Source of the DNA: Chlamydoabsidia padenii
Taxonomy: Eukaryota; Mucoromycota; Mucoromycetes; Mucorales; Cunninghamellaceae
NCBI GenBank assembly: GCA_025330725.1
Contig: JAIWND010000042.1
Location: 124,001-188,000 of the forward strand
Direction: 5' to 3'
DNA: 64,000 nucleotides
The number at the start of each line of letters is the position of its first letter. Position 1 is the first letter of the stretch. The position numbers and the translations under genes are program-made. This document shows positions 45,342-57,274 of this stretch, piece by piece. The notes beneath the pieces were generated by a model that did no database searches, had not been told where the DNA came from, and saw only the letters and a list, made by a program, of their open reading frames with translations.

Positions 45342-47470
45342 ATGAACATCAAGCTGGAATACATTGAAAGGTACTTACCAAGCTACCCCGAAGAAAAGGT
45401 CCGCATGACCTTCAACAACGAAGTGAAATTCAACTACTGGATGACTATGGAGGTCGCCAATCATGCAACATTCCGTATCGATAAAAAGTACAAGCCTACC
45501 AAATCAGATGCGTCGACTACTGGAGTTGCTTTTACGAATGTATTTCTCTGCGACCATTCGGGAAAGCCTGCAAAGAAGAAGACGGATAATGGTGAAAATT
45601 TTCTGAAACGCCCTCGCCAGACATACAGGCCGTCGATCAAGGTCTAATGCACGGCGAAGTTACTGCAAAAGGTCCTGAACAATGGCACGATTATGGCGGT
45701 CTACAATTGGGTTCACGTCAATCATGACCCCACTAATTTGCACGAAATGGCGACCGAACCACTCGACAAAGATGTCATCGCGTGGCTAGAGGACAAGGTG
45801 GTGGGCCAGCGAATGGACTGGGATACGATCAGTGCGCTCCTTAGGTACAACGACGATGAATTCGATGTGTTGGTAAGAAGAAAAAAAAAAAAGGATATCA
45901 TCATTGCCCTCACATTATCTTTTTATTTATTGACACTGATGTAGACAAACCAACTGGAGGAACGGCAAAGATTCCCCAAGGCGCTAAAAATCAACTACCG
46001 GGTTGTCCAAAACATGATCCAAGCAAGACTAAACAAGGCATCCAGAAAACACACCTTGGACAAGGAAAGCGTGCGTCTTTGGTTGGAAGACTTGACGACG
46101 ACCAAAAACTATACTACATTTTTCAAAGTGCATCCTGGTGAAAACGCTCCTCTTTTGGTGTTCTGGTTTGTACCCTGGCAAAAATAGGTAATATATTATG
46201 AATTTTTCATTTGTCATTTGTATTAACTATCTTTTCACTATTATCTTATTATTGCAACATTAGCTTTTGTAAAATGTTGTTGAATGGTTTCTGGGTAGTA
46301 CTTACAAAACTTGCAAATCATTTATTGATGGTACTGATTGTTATCTTTTTACGATCGTAGTTGTCAATCCAATCACCAGGCGTGGCGTCCCTGCGTGCTT
46401 TATAACAAATGCTGGAGTCACGACGGTGCTTACTGAATGGTTGAAATGGGTCAAGTCGAACAACAATCTGAATGTCAAACGAATCATGATTGACTGTAGC
46501 GCTGTCGAAATGGCGGCTATTCGAAATGTTTTTGGTGCGAACTATGCCATACTTTTAGTCACTGGCATATCAAACGTGCTTGGGATGTCAATCTCAAAAA
46601 ACTTTAAGTATAATTTGTGATAGCATAGTCATCTTACACCCATCTAATATTTACTTTTACGTTTACAGATCAAGGTACCGAATGCAAGTGCCGCATCACA
46701 ATTGGCGCAACGATCCGCGTACTCGATGCTCAATGAAATGATGTACTCCTCTTCCGTCTCTGCATTTGACGCTCACTGGTTTCAATTCAAGGAATCCTTC
46801 TCACAATATGATGGATTTATCAGATACTTCGACAAACAATGGATTCCAAAAGCTCAACTATGGGTTAAGGCCCACAGAATGGTAAGAAAGAAGAAAAAAG
46901 GAAAAACAGTATACTCATTACTGTCTTTATATATATGTAGGATGCAACCTTTGAAACCAATAACTTCGTCGAATCATACCATAGCAAGTTGAAAGGCAAG
47001 TATTTAGGTAAATCAAAAACCTGCGTGCGGACCGTATCCTTTTTATTTTGACAACACAAATGTGCCCTGATTACCGTCGTGATGCTTTGATGGTGCATTA
47101 TGGTACTGTTGCTGCAGCTCTTCGTCCTCATGAAAACAAAACTAGAAAAGATATCAGCATGATGGATGAACAGGATGTGAATCGAATGACTACACCAATT
47201 GATGAAAAGGTAAGAGCAATGCATTTATGGGACATAATGTTAACGACTGACCTATTTTTATTTACTCTAGACTGTTTCATGTAGGTCACTTTACCTATCT
47301 ACATGTTGCTTATCAAGTTTTTGTTGAAAAAAATGCCACCATTGGATGCTCTTGTACGTACGATAAAGGAATATGTCGGCACATGTTTCGTGTTGCTCGT
47401 GCATTGAATATCTCCTTTTGGACGACCGTTATGTCTACTTCTCCGGCAACAAGTACACCATCTATCATCG

Positions 47471-47502
<32 letters not shown>

Positions 47503-47745
47503 GACACAACCGCTGTACCAACCACTGACAATGAAACAGTCTCTCAAGAATTCAAGAACTCTCTTTTTCTTGATAATAGAGAACAGTGGAACAAGTTGGA
47601 ACGACTGGCCTTTGCAGAAGTACGACAAGCAAGAAATTCATCAAGCAATGCCGATCTTGAATATGGTATGGTACAGCTACGACGCCTCATCACTGAAATG
47701 CAAAAAATTAACAACCCGAACGCAGGCCCATCAAAACAAAGGTAG
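45342..47745 (+). pseudogene. Second MULE transposase with SWIM finger, inactive
   Basis: From MNIKLEYIERYLPSYPEEKV, segments in several frames follow the order of a MULE transposase. They are an N-terminal DNA-binding region (45342-45647), VIAWLEDKVVGQRMDWDTIS, FKVHPGENAPLLVFWFVPW, and TIVVVNPITRRGVPACFITN. Then come VKRIMIDCSAVEMAAIRNVF (D2), FETNNFVESYHSKLKG (E) and a SWIM finger CSCTYDKGICRHM (47355-47395) with a Thr-rich tail. Defects are a TAA at 45645, loss of sequence between FVPW and the first catalytic region, and GGT (Gly) where the family's first Asp is expected just before STYKTCKSF (about 46297). Intron-like GT-AG gaps separate some segments. The copy cannot be active. Confidence 0.75.
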
Positions 47746-49576
47746 GTAGTTAAGACATAGAAGCATAAATTAGAATAGTGTTAGAATAGTTATATAAAAT
47801 AATTATAGATTAAATATAGAATAGTTATAAAGTAGTTATGGATTTATGAATTAATGAATAAAAATTATATTCTTTTGGCTAACTGCCAAAATAACTTTGT
47901 TATATGTGGTGATTTGGTTGTTTGTTTCATGCATCTCTGAATATCTTGGTCCCCTATATGCTAGTTTTCTCTCAGGGTTTGAAACCATTATATCTCTTAC
48001 ATTATTGACGGGAGCACTTTGTTAGATATATGAATATCTCAATTACTTAACTGCTCCACATACCACTGGTCTTCAGTATCACATCGTGAGAAATAGACAG
48101 ACGATTATAAATAATATATAAAAGGTACGCATGGATAACAACTTGAAAATCCGCCGCATGAACGCGGAATTTGAAAGATTTTGCAGTAAAGCATTTTAGT
48201 TGCCTTTTTTGGCTTTACATTTGCATGTTTACTCAAATACAATCATAAACAATAATGTTCAAGCTAGGTGATGTTGGTTACTATGTACCATTTCTATGTA
48301 GATGAAATTTATGTATGTTTTATGTATGTTTATTTCCACTATTCATCCCAAACACTGAGTTGCATTTTTAGAATATTTTTTCGGACATTTATCGACATTT
48401 ATCAAGTAAATAGGTGAAATAGGGGGAAAGTGCTAGGAACGAACACCCCCCGCATAGGAACCCTGCATAAATCTCGTATATGTTGAGGAGATGTATTTTA
48501 GATATGTATATGCAAAAAATGCACTATATAATAAATAGGTGAAAGAGACCAAATACACAGAAAATGTCACATATATGAAATTTATAATAAGACCATAAAA
48601 CGTGCTATACATGATATAGAAGGAATATGCGGTAAAGACAAAGAACATGTTAAAGGCAAAAAACATATTAAAGACAGAAGACGTGATATAGACCAAAAAC
48701 ATGATATAGGTGGACAGCATGATATACCCGGGAAGTCCAATATAGTCGGAAAGTATGATATAGTTAGGAAACATAATGTAGTCGGAAGGTATGATATAGA
48801 TAGAAAGTATGATATATTTTCATTTCATGTTTATTGGAACTACGAGGATGCATTTTCAAATGTATCTTAGATCGTGAACAAAACATTCAGAACATCATGA
48901 TTCGTTGTCTGACCGAGGTTACTAATCTTGGAAAAACAATACAACACTACTATATACAGAAGAGTAGTACTAGAGGTTTTCTTCTTCAAAGGTATAACTT
49001 TATAACTTTATAGAACCAAAGCCTCCTTCGTTTTCCCGATAAAAAGAAGGGCTTAAAAAATCTTTGGGGATCATTCTTATACTTTTTCAAATACCTCCGC
49101 TTTCCGCTTGCAAGATTTTTTTTTTGCTGTGGCTTAGGGAATCGTTGGGGACACATACAGATTTCGCACGTGGTCGGATTTTAAAAATAAAAAAAAGGCT
49201 TTTCACACCCAAAGTTTTTTTTTTCAAACAGCGTCCAAAAAGTTACCATTTTGGAATGTTGTCCTACATACAGTATACTGGATTTTTCCTTTAGCTCGGC
49301 GGCCTTTGCCAAATAAATAGCGGCTTTTGAAATTTGACTTTGCACCCTGTGAAACCTGATTGGCGGTCATTGACCTCTGACTTTGCCCCAATCCACTTTG
49401 GTTTGCAGTGATTGATGCACAGAAAGGTATCCCAGCATTCACTTTGCGTGAATACTCGAGGAGAAAGAAAAAAAAAAGACAGACATGAGTCAGAATATAT
49501 ATAAAAAAGAAAGAAAGACAGAAAGACATGAGTGAGTTTATAATAATAAAAATAATAAGAATGAATAGTATGGAAA
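47746..49576. other. Intergenic, AT-rich with a degenerate minisatellite
   Basis: No gene. Between about 48560 and 48815 the word ATGATATAG (with GGAAAG or GGACA spacers) recurs at irregular 15-21-bp spacing, giving a false open frame on the minus strand. Confidence 0.5.
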
Positions 49577-51086
49577 CTACAAGTTACTTTCTTTATCCAA
49601 GCATCTGTCAAAGAAAGAAAGCGAATGATTGATCCAACCACGACAATCTGATTCAGTAACCGTTTTGGCGGCTTCGACAATTCTTGGAATCAGCGTGTCC
49701 TTCTCTGTCACATCATTGCGCCGGACGCCAAACTTGATCTTCGACCACATTTCTTCAATTGGATTCAAGAAAGGAGAGTACACTGGCAAATAAATGCACC
49801 GGTATCCCCTTCTCGAGATCAGATCGGCCACTTCATGAGATTTATGGATAGGAGCATTATCCATAATTAAATAACGCCCCTTCATTTCCCTCTGATCCAA
49901 AACATCCATTAGCACATTCAAGAATTGCAGATAGTGGTTCGTTCTTGTCCCAACCCGACCATTGACATCCACACCAGCTTCGTAGGTAAGCTTCCTTTTC
50001 TTCTTCGACACCACAGCAGAGGGCTTACGCAATGTCAGCGAAATTATCCCCTTTTCACACATCGCGCCAATCATTGTCATGGAGACACCCCGTTGTGTCG
50101 ACACCACCACCTTCGCCGGCGTACCACGAGGAAAACGACCAAAATTGCGCTTGATGTGCAAGTTAAACCCCAGCTTCGTCAATAAAGACACAATTGGTAA
50201 AGTAATCGAAGTCGTCAATTGCCTTCCATTCCAAAATGCGAGAACGTCGTTGCTCCAACGTCGTCTCATCATTTCTTCTTTCCGGCAGTTTTTCCATTTT
50301 CTTCATCATCAGGGCGCAATGCTTGACCAGGTGCTTGTGGATGGCCGACACAGTAATCGTCAAATCAGGAAACTCCTTCATCACAGCGTCTCTGGCTTCC
50401 TTGAGGGTCGCATCGGGATAACCTTGGAAGAACTGAAGAAAGAATTGGGTGTGAGCCTTGAATAACTTCTGATTTCCATATTTCCGTTCCTTGGGTTCGA
50501 CTGGTTGTTCAAGTTCCATGGCATCGTTTTCATGGCCAACTTCTTCTGTGGAAAGCTTGATGTTGCTGGCAATAACTTCCCGTGCTGTTCGAACATAGTT
50601 TTGGCCAGTGCGGACATTGATCCCGGTTTCCTTGGCGGCGTCAGAAACATAATAACCTTTAACAAAATCAAGATACAGGAGGTCATTGATTTGTTTTTCC
50701 GTGTACTTTCCATATTGCCCACGGATGAGCTTGCTGGCATCTGGGATTGCCTTAGAATTAACATTTTCAGGCATTGGAGTAGCGGCATTTTTCTTGTTTG
50801 ATTTTTGCTCACCAGAAGAAGGCTGATAGTCGATCAGGGACAACAAAGGTTGGATGCAATTATGAGCATCGTTGAAGCCTTGCGAAGAATAATCCACGCT
50901 CACTGCATCTGCAAAACCATTCGAAACCACACGAGAGGGACGTTCGGCATTCATTTCATCAATCAAAAAGTTATCAATATCACATAATTCATCATAGACG
51001 AACGAAATTAGGTTGGGACCGAGCGGATGGCGGTCCACTTTGTCCACACTTTCACAGCAAGGGTCTAAAATAATTTGAGAGGACAT
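49577..51086 (-). pseudogene. IS630/Tc1-like DD34E transposase, second family, one frameshift
   Basis: Starts at the ATG 51086 (MSSQIILDPCCESVDKVDRH), with an HTH (YVSDAAKETGINVRTGQNYV) and D1 in NCVFIDEAG. The frame then breaks at a GGGG near 50169-50172; one G fewer would restore GFNLHIKRNFGRFPRG. Beyond it are D2 in RYLIMDNAPIHKSHE and E in SPFLNPIEEMW (34 residues apart), ending in DKESNL. It resembles copy 1 at 27395 in layout and C-terminus (CLDKESNL versus CRNKESL) but is a different family. A single 1-nt indel is the only defect seen, so decay is recent or the base is a sequence error. Confidence 0.8.
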
Positions 51087-51180
51087 GAGAAGAAGTACAA
51101 TGAGATAGTTTGTGCAACAAAAAATAAGCAAGAAGGTAATCAAGGAGCGACGTATGGAGAGCGACGAACTTTAAAACTGT

Positions 51181-51181
51181 C

Positions 51182-51212
<31 letters not shown>

Positions 51213-51475
51213 TCGTCTCTGACTTCCACTTTGTCTTCCATATTTCTTTTATCCAACTTCCACTTTGTGTCTTCCACATTTTCTTCGTCTCCGACTTCCA
51301 CTTTGTATTCCACTTTGTCTTCTACATGTCTTGTATTCGCTTTCCACTATGTCTTCCACAATTTCTTCATCCCTGACTTCTACTTTGTCTTCCACTTTGT
51401 CTTCCACATGTCTTGTATTCGCTTTCCACTTCGTCTTTGTCTCCCATAATTTTTTCGTCTCCGACTATAGTACTG
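51181..51475. repeat. Pyrimidine-rich minisatellite after poly(A)
   Basis: A run of about 30 A is followed by about 260 bp built from variants of TTCCACTTTGTCTTCCACAT and CTTCGTCTCCGACTTCCACT. A longer unit (about 95-105 bp, with CATGTCTTGTATTCGCTTTC) is repeated at about 51325 and 51409. Confidence 0.8.
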
Positions 51476-51496
51476 CAGCCAATATCATCTACTGTA

Positions 51497-52811
51497 CAGC
51501 CCCCTACCAAAGTAAACAGGACACTCCGAAAAATGATTTCCATTTTTGGACTTTTTCTCTTTTGTTTTGCATTTTACTCAATAAATAGAGAGACAACCGT
51601 ACCTCAAATTAAACATGAATAAAGATATACTTCTCCCCTTTCAAATGATGTAAAAAATGTTTATTTTTCTCGATTTTTTTAAAAAAGTTTTATATGACTT
51701 CACCAGCGGGTGCTTCCTCCCCTTATTGATCGAAGGGTATTAATGCGAGTCGGGACTGACTCTATTAACTTGTTAACTGTTTCAATAGGTATGTCCAGCC
51801 AAGCATCCTTTATGTTTTTTGTCAGCATTTCGACGGTGTCAGATGCCTTGTGGCGCTTCTGGACGGCTATCTTCATGATCTGCCAAAGATTTTCGATAGG
51901 ATTCAGACCAGGCGATTGTGCGGGCCACACAAGTTTTTTCAAGCCATGAGCTGCCCTCCAAGCCTTTGGCGCATTACTTCTATGAACAGGAGCACCATCC
52001 TCCATCAAAATAGAATCGATGAACCCGCCCATAAACTGAAGTAATGAGCCGTCATACACCTGATCCACGAAATCCGCAGCAGTCCGCCTAGATTTGTCCA
52101 TCACCACTAGCTCAGACTTCTTACCATAGGCAATGGCCCCCAAACCATCACCGAGGTTCTACCACTCTTAAAAGTAGAACCGGTACAGTCATTATTGAAC
52201 TCCTCACCGGGTCTACGCCATACCCTGAACTGGCGGGTTTTCCTACCCAGCTCAAAGGTGGACTCGTCGGTCCATATGACCTCTTTCCACTGGTTGAGCG
52301 TCCACCTAAAGTGTTCTTGAGCAAAGACTTTCCTTTGGACAATATGCCTCGGCATAAGGAAAGGCTTCATTCGGGCCACCCTGTTAGCGATCCCTTCATC
52401 TTTCAATACACGTTGGATTGTGCTGGTGCTGACATTCAGATCGAGGTCATTCGTGATTTCACCGAGGGTACCCCGTTTGTTTCTTTTCGTAGCGGTGACG
52501 ACCAGCCTTCTGTCCCTTGGTGTCCTCTCATTTCCTGAAAATCAGATGACTCATCGATCGCAACCATCTTCAAAATTTCGAAGAGAGCAGATCTAGACTT
52601 TTTAACATGGAGTACGATTTTCGCGACCGACATTCCCCCTACGTGTAATCCTTTGATATACCCACGTTCGTAAGCTGTACCATGTGTCATGGTAAAATTT
52701 TGAGTGCGAAATAGTTGAAGTGGAGCTGGTAAACTTCAATTAACTACAAGGTATGTTTTATTTTTTTCAAACGGCGAATAAAAATGTCCTGGTTTTTTTG
52801 GTAGGGGACTG
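51497..52811 (-). mobile_element. Tc1/mariner element with TIRs and TA duplication
   Basis: 1315 bp. The left terminus CAGCCCCCTACCAAAG matches the reverse complement of the right terminus (CAGTCCCCTACCAAAA), with similarity through ACAGGACA and CCAGGACA at about 28 bp. TA flanks both ends (51495-51496 and 52812-52813). It carries one minus-strand transposase pseudogene. A second copy of the right end (TGGTAGGGGACTG then TA, 52831-52845) follows immediately. Confidence 0.88.
51700..52690 (-). pseudogene. Tc1 transposase (DD34E), two frameshifts
   Basis: Begins MTHGTAYERGYIKGLHVGGM with a paired-type HTH. The frame changes near 52525-52535, after which it reads KRGTLGEITNDLDLNVSTST, then WTDESTFELG (D1). 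A second break at the GGGG near 52138-52142 precedes IAYGKKSELVVMDKSRR, ILMEDGAPVHRS (D2) and SPGLNPIENLW (E, 34 residues on), ending RGGSTRW. Both breaks are 1-nt changes. The element is complete in structure but its gene is inactive as read. Confidence 0.85.
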
Positions 52812-52989
52812 TATTTTTTTTTTTTTGTATTGGTAGGGGACTGTACAACATGGTTACATTGGTTTACCTTTCACCTCGTATTTGACAATTTTGTCATCTC
52901 CGTCAAGAATACTGATTTGACATTGAAGTATTATGACCAGGGCTTTAATCGAGCTTTTCTTCCATTTCAATCACAATAGACACTAAAGC

Positions 52990-53514
52990 ATGATGAATTT
53001 TAATTTGTTAAAAAGAATTTCCATCCATCAATCTGAACGGGAAGATGTGGACTATACGGACGTTTACAGCAATTTAGATGATGACTTGATGACCTATCAT
53101 TTGAATAAGTTACAAATGTCTTCTGTTTCTGGCCTCACAAAGGATGATATGCAAGTTCCTTCGTATGTTGGCCCCACAAAGGATGACATGCAAGATTCAC
53201 CCCCTTTTGGCCCCACAAGCGATTCTTCAACAGTTAAAAAACCCAAAAAGAGACGAACACATAAGAGGAAAACTTATACACAAGAAGACGTTTTAAAAGT
53301 TCTTACACTTTTCTATGTGGATGGTACAAGTGCACAAAAAGCAGGCGCGACTGTTGATATGCCAAGGTCAACAGCAGCATCACTTGTCAAGCAATATAAG
53401 GACAAGATACCTCCTCCTGTGAAGAACCGCAAGCGTGGCTCTGCAATTCCAAAAGTAGATGATCATGATCTAGAACAGCTTAGGCAAATGCATTTCAATA
53501 AATATTCAGTATGA
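52990..53514 (+). pseudogene. Truncated transposase N-terminus (IS630-like HTH)
   Basis: 174 aa. The N-terminal half is acidic with a repeated block (GLTKDDMQVP, GPTKDDMQDS, FGPTSDSS). A basic KKPKKRRTHKRKTY stretch and an HTH-like segment (LKVLTLFYVDGTSAQKAGA, then MPRSTAASLVKQYKD) follow. The layout matches the acidic extension plus HTH of the DD34E transposases in this window, but no catalytic domain follows; the frame ends at 53514 in unrelated AT-rich DNA. It is probably a deletion remnant. A small stand-alone DNA-binding protein is possible. Confidence 0.5.
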
Positions 53515-53889
53515 TCTTGAAAGTCAAAAGAATCGATTTATATAAACTCAGGCACGCAGGTACGGAGTAAATCAAGATAAAGATGAGTATAAGCAGTGAA
53601 ATCAGGTACAGTCAAAGATGAGCTTTTTTCAAAAAATAAAAATAAAAACGGAGGGCACATTTTTCTTCGCTTTATTTCTTTTTTCTTTCTTTTTTTTTTT
53701 TTTTTTCAGTCAGAGATGGGATTCATACCCAAAATTGAACCGAATTGAACCGGCCGAGCGGTTGATCAAGTTCAAGAGCCATGTTTAACGATAGGGAAAG
53801 CGAATACAATTACATTACTCTTTTAGAATCACTTGTGACTAGGGTCTGATTATTAGCAAATTGATGATTACGATAGAAAGCTTGACAAA

Positions 53890-53927
<38 letters not shown>

Positions 53928-54960
53928 GAAAGCTTGTGTCGCACCACTCAGCTTCTCTTAGGTACAACATATAGATATGTGTTCACTTTAATTATGCCGA
54001 GGGATATGTATCTGATGGTGTTACCTCATGAGCCCTGAGCCCGAGGAAAACACATAAACCATAAAAATGGTTGATTATGCAAACTGTGTGACAGATACTC
54101 TCGACCATGGTATGTTTATGCACGATCTCATTTATTACCAAATCATTATTACCAAATCCGTTTTGGCTTTTCAAACACAATTTAGTTATTATCAGTTTGT
54201 AGATTGATAACACAATCTAAAAGCTTGACTTTTAAAATCGTTGTTATTTCCATGCTTTGTATCAAGAGAGGATTCTATTATGACAAGGAGAAAACAAACC
54301 AAAACGAGCACAACAAGCCCCATTATTAATAGAGCACGTACTCAATATACATATTAGCACTGTACCTGACTGTCCTCCCAGAGTACAGAAAATTGATCGT
54401 TTTGTACGACCTTTTTCACTCGAGGATGGATGTTCAAATGGAACTTATCCCCTTAAATCAGTATCAAGATGAGAAGGGTTGAGATGGTGGGAAAAGTAGG
54501 GTCGCAGGTACTCCACATGTGATCATCATCCTTCATGATTATTTCCCTTGCATTTACATAATCATGGTCTATTAAATCATCTCAGGGTGTGCTAGATCTA
54601 TAAAGTCAACAATGGTAGCGATGGTAATGTGAAGACATGTATATGTAACTGTGTTTATTTTTCTCTTTCCAAGTCATGATGATACTTACACTTTAACAAA
54701 ATACCACAGAGTAATGAGAGAAATGCAAACGAATTGACCTTTATTCAAGTCAACTGACTATTTCCCATTTCGTGGTTCATCAATCAAATCATTAAAATTA
54801 TTATGTAAAGATTATACATGGTTGAACCTTGTTGTTTTTATTACTTGCCAAGTTCACTTTTTTTTTTTCATTAATTAAATAACAACCTTAATTGAGCTCT
54901 TTCAGGGAGAGAGTGCGGATATTGAATACTATCCCAATTAGCAGTTCCTCTTACTTGCCG
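53515..54960. other. Intergenic, AT-rich
   Basis: No gene supported. It contains a poly(T) near 53690-53706 with an adjacent tRNA-like half, and a poly(A) insert at 53885-53924. The last 300 bp should hold the chitinase promoter. Confidence 0.45.
53873..53936 (+). mobile_element. Poly(A) insert flanked by 12-bp duplication
   Basis: ATAGAAAGCTTG occurs at 53873-53884 and 53925-53936. Between them lie ACAAAC and a pure A tail (total 40 bp). This looks like an extremely 5'-truncated retroposition event. Confidence 0.65.
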
Positions 54961-54968
54961 TATATAAA
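54961..54968 (+). promoter_or_regulatory. TATA box of the chitinase gene
   Basis: TATATAAA lies 64 bp before the chitinase ATG and is followed by a CT-rich leader (TTTCTCTTTCTTTCTTTC). Confidence 0.6.
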
Positions 54969-55024
54969 TGCCGGTCTTTTTATGTTTCTCTTTCTTTCTT
55001 TCATACAACATTTATAACAACAAA

Positions 55025-56715
55025 ATGAAGTTTGCTCTTTTGGGTGGTCTACTTTTGTCTGCAACATCTGCTCTTGCTGCTCAAAGTCTGGTGGGCTACT
55101 TTCCTAACTGTGAGTAACATGTCTTTTTTAAATTCTCTACAAATTATAGTTTGTTGACCACTTTTTTTTTTTGGTTTTTGTAGGGTTGTATGCAAAATAT
55201 CCTGTTTCCAATATTGATTTCAGCAAATATACTCATATCAATTATGCTTTTGCCATCTTGATTAAGGGTGCAACACCTGAGTACACTGACCCTCAACAAG
55301 TGGAAACTCAACTACCTCAATTGGTCGCCGCGGCTCATGCTAAAAATGCCAAGGTTCTTCTCTCAGTTGGTGGTTGGTCTGGTTGTCTAACTTTTAGCAC
55401 CATGTCTGCTGATCCTGCGCAACGCAAGACTTTCATCAATTGGAATATCGGTGAAATCACGAAATATGGTCTTGATGGTGTTGATATTGGTACGCTACTT
55501 TCTTTTCACACCCTGTAATGAACAAAACTAAATCAAATTGTAAACTGACTTTTTTTTTCTGCTTTTATTTGTCTTTTTTAGATTGGGAGTACCCTGGTTC
55601 AGAAGGTGCAGGATGTAACGCGCTCGATTTGGCTAATGATTACAAGAATTATTTGACTTTACTTCAAGAAATGCGTGCTGCTTTTGATTCGACCTTCCCT
55701 ACATCTCGAAAAGATATTACCATCGCTTGCCATGTTCGCACCTTTAGAACTCCTAATGGCAACTTGGCAGATGTATCTGATTATGTCAAAGTTATTGATC
55801 GATTCAATTTAATGACTTATGATATCAATGGTGCTTGGAACTCTACCACCGGTCCAAACTCTCCTTTCAACTTTCAACCTGGATGGGGTGATGACGATAG
55901 TTTTGTTTCCTCTATCAATGGCTGGATGGCTGCTGGTGTACCTGCTAGTAAAATTATCCCTGGTCTTGCCTTTTATGGTCGTTCTGCAAGTAAGTTGAGT
56001 TTCATTTAGTTTTAATTAGTAAAACTGGAACATGTACTTTTTTTTTATCATCATAGCTTCCACTGTTGATATGAGCAAGACTAATCAATACCAACCTCAA
56101 AAAGCTGGTGCTCCTCCTATGGGTGATTCATTCGATGCTTACTGGCAAGACCCTTATTGTTCCAAGGATCCCGGCGGAGTTTCGGGTGTGTGGAGATATG
56201 GAAATTTGCGATCTCAAGGTGTATTGACCACTCCCACCACGGCTTCTTCTCCTTGGATCCGTCAATGGGATAATGTGTCCCAAACTCCTTGGTTGTTTAA
56301 TCCAACTACCAAAACTTTTATCTCCTATGATGACCCTGTCTCCATTGGTGTCAAGGCTGATTATGCTCTCAGCAAAAACTTGGGCGGGTTGATGGTTTGG
56401 TCGGTGGATGAAGATAATGGTGAATTGTTGGCTGTGGCAGCGAAGATCTTAACTGGCACTGGTGGTGGCGGTGCAACCACTTCGACCCCTCCTCAAACTA
56501 CTACTACCACTTCCAAGACTAGCTCTGTACCTTCGTCTACTGCCACCTCTGGAGGTAGTGTGTGCAGTTCTCTTAAAGCCTGGTCAAGTACTACTACTTA
56601 TGTCGGTGGTAATCAAGTGGTTTACAACAACAAGATTTACAAGGCTGCTTGGTGGACTTTGGGAGAAACTCCAGGAAGTTCTTCTGGTGTTTGGGTTCTC
56701 GTTGGAAACTGTTAA
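55025..56715 (+). CDS. Secreted GH18 chitinase with C-terminal chitin-binding module
   Basis: Four exons (55025-55109, 55184-55489, 55582-55989, 56057-56715) encode 485 aa. Signal peptide MKFALLGGLLLSATSALA is followed by the first barrel strand (QSLVGYFPNW). The GH18 catalytic motif DGVDIDWEYPG is rebuilt across intron 2, with Glu as proton donor (about residue 134). Other family blocks are VLLSVGGWSG, FNLMTYDINGAWN, GLAFYGRSA and LGGLMVWSVDED. After a Thr/Ser-rich linker (about 405-435) comes a CBM5/12-like chitin-binding module (AWSSTTTYVGGNQVVYNNK...WWTLGETPG) ending in VGNC. The enzyme hydrolyses beta-1,4-N-acetylglucosamine polymers, for wall remodelling or scavenging. All expected catalytic Asp/Glu residues are present. 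Introns are 63-92 nt, GT-AG. Confidence 0.95.
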
Positions 56716-57274
56716 ATTAAATTTTATTCTTGATAGTGTAATAGTTTACTTTTCTTTCTCTTCACCTTGTACTTTATATATATATATATAACTATCTTCA
56801 ATCGTTCAAAGGCGTAACAGTTTTTCTTTTAATAAAAAAAAAACTGGCATTTAAAATTCGGTTTTCAAGGGTAAAATGTGTTCTCACCTGTCAACGTTTG
56901 CATCAAAAGTTTGCACTGTGGTAAAAGTTTTGAGTCCACTGGTTTATTGGTATTTTGATTGAAGACTTGCATGAATTGTGCTTTCTAATACTGCAATAGA
57001 TAGACTGGCGATAAATAAACTATTCCTTTGTTCATTGAGGGAGGTGATCAAACCCCGAATTCCGTGCTGCCCTTGCGCGTAGTGATCACCATTATGTATC
57101 AATAAAGTCACAAGTTCTACATTCCATTTTGCTCGAATACGAGGCGAGACAATCAAATTCAAACGGCGTCGTTAAACCTCAAAGGGAGGCTTCTTTTCTT
57201 TTCTTTTCTTTTTTCTTCCTCTTCTTTTTCTTCTCTTACTTTTATCAATTTTTATCTTCCTACCGCTCTCTCAA
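56716..57274. other. Intergenic between chitinase and ATR-like gene
   Basis: No gene. The chitinase 3' region with a (TA)n run near 56776-56790 is followed by the upstream region of the ATR-like gene, with a long CT-rich tract (57185-57260) just before its ATG. The tract may be its transcription-start region. Confidence 0.5.

Noticed and set aside
53690..53800. tRNA gene or tRNA-derived SINE
   Set aside because: The minus strand has GGGTATGAATCCC (B-box-like) followed by CATCTCTGACTG and an A-rich tail, and the plus strand has GGCCGAGCGG. No complete cloverleaf, acceptor pairing or flanking duplication could be built.
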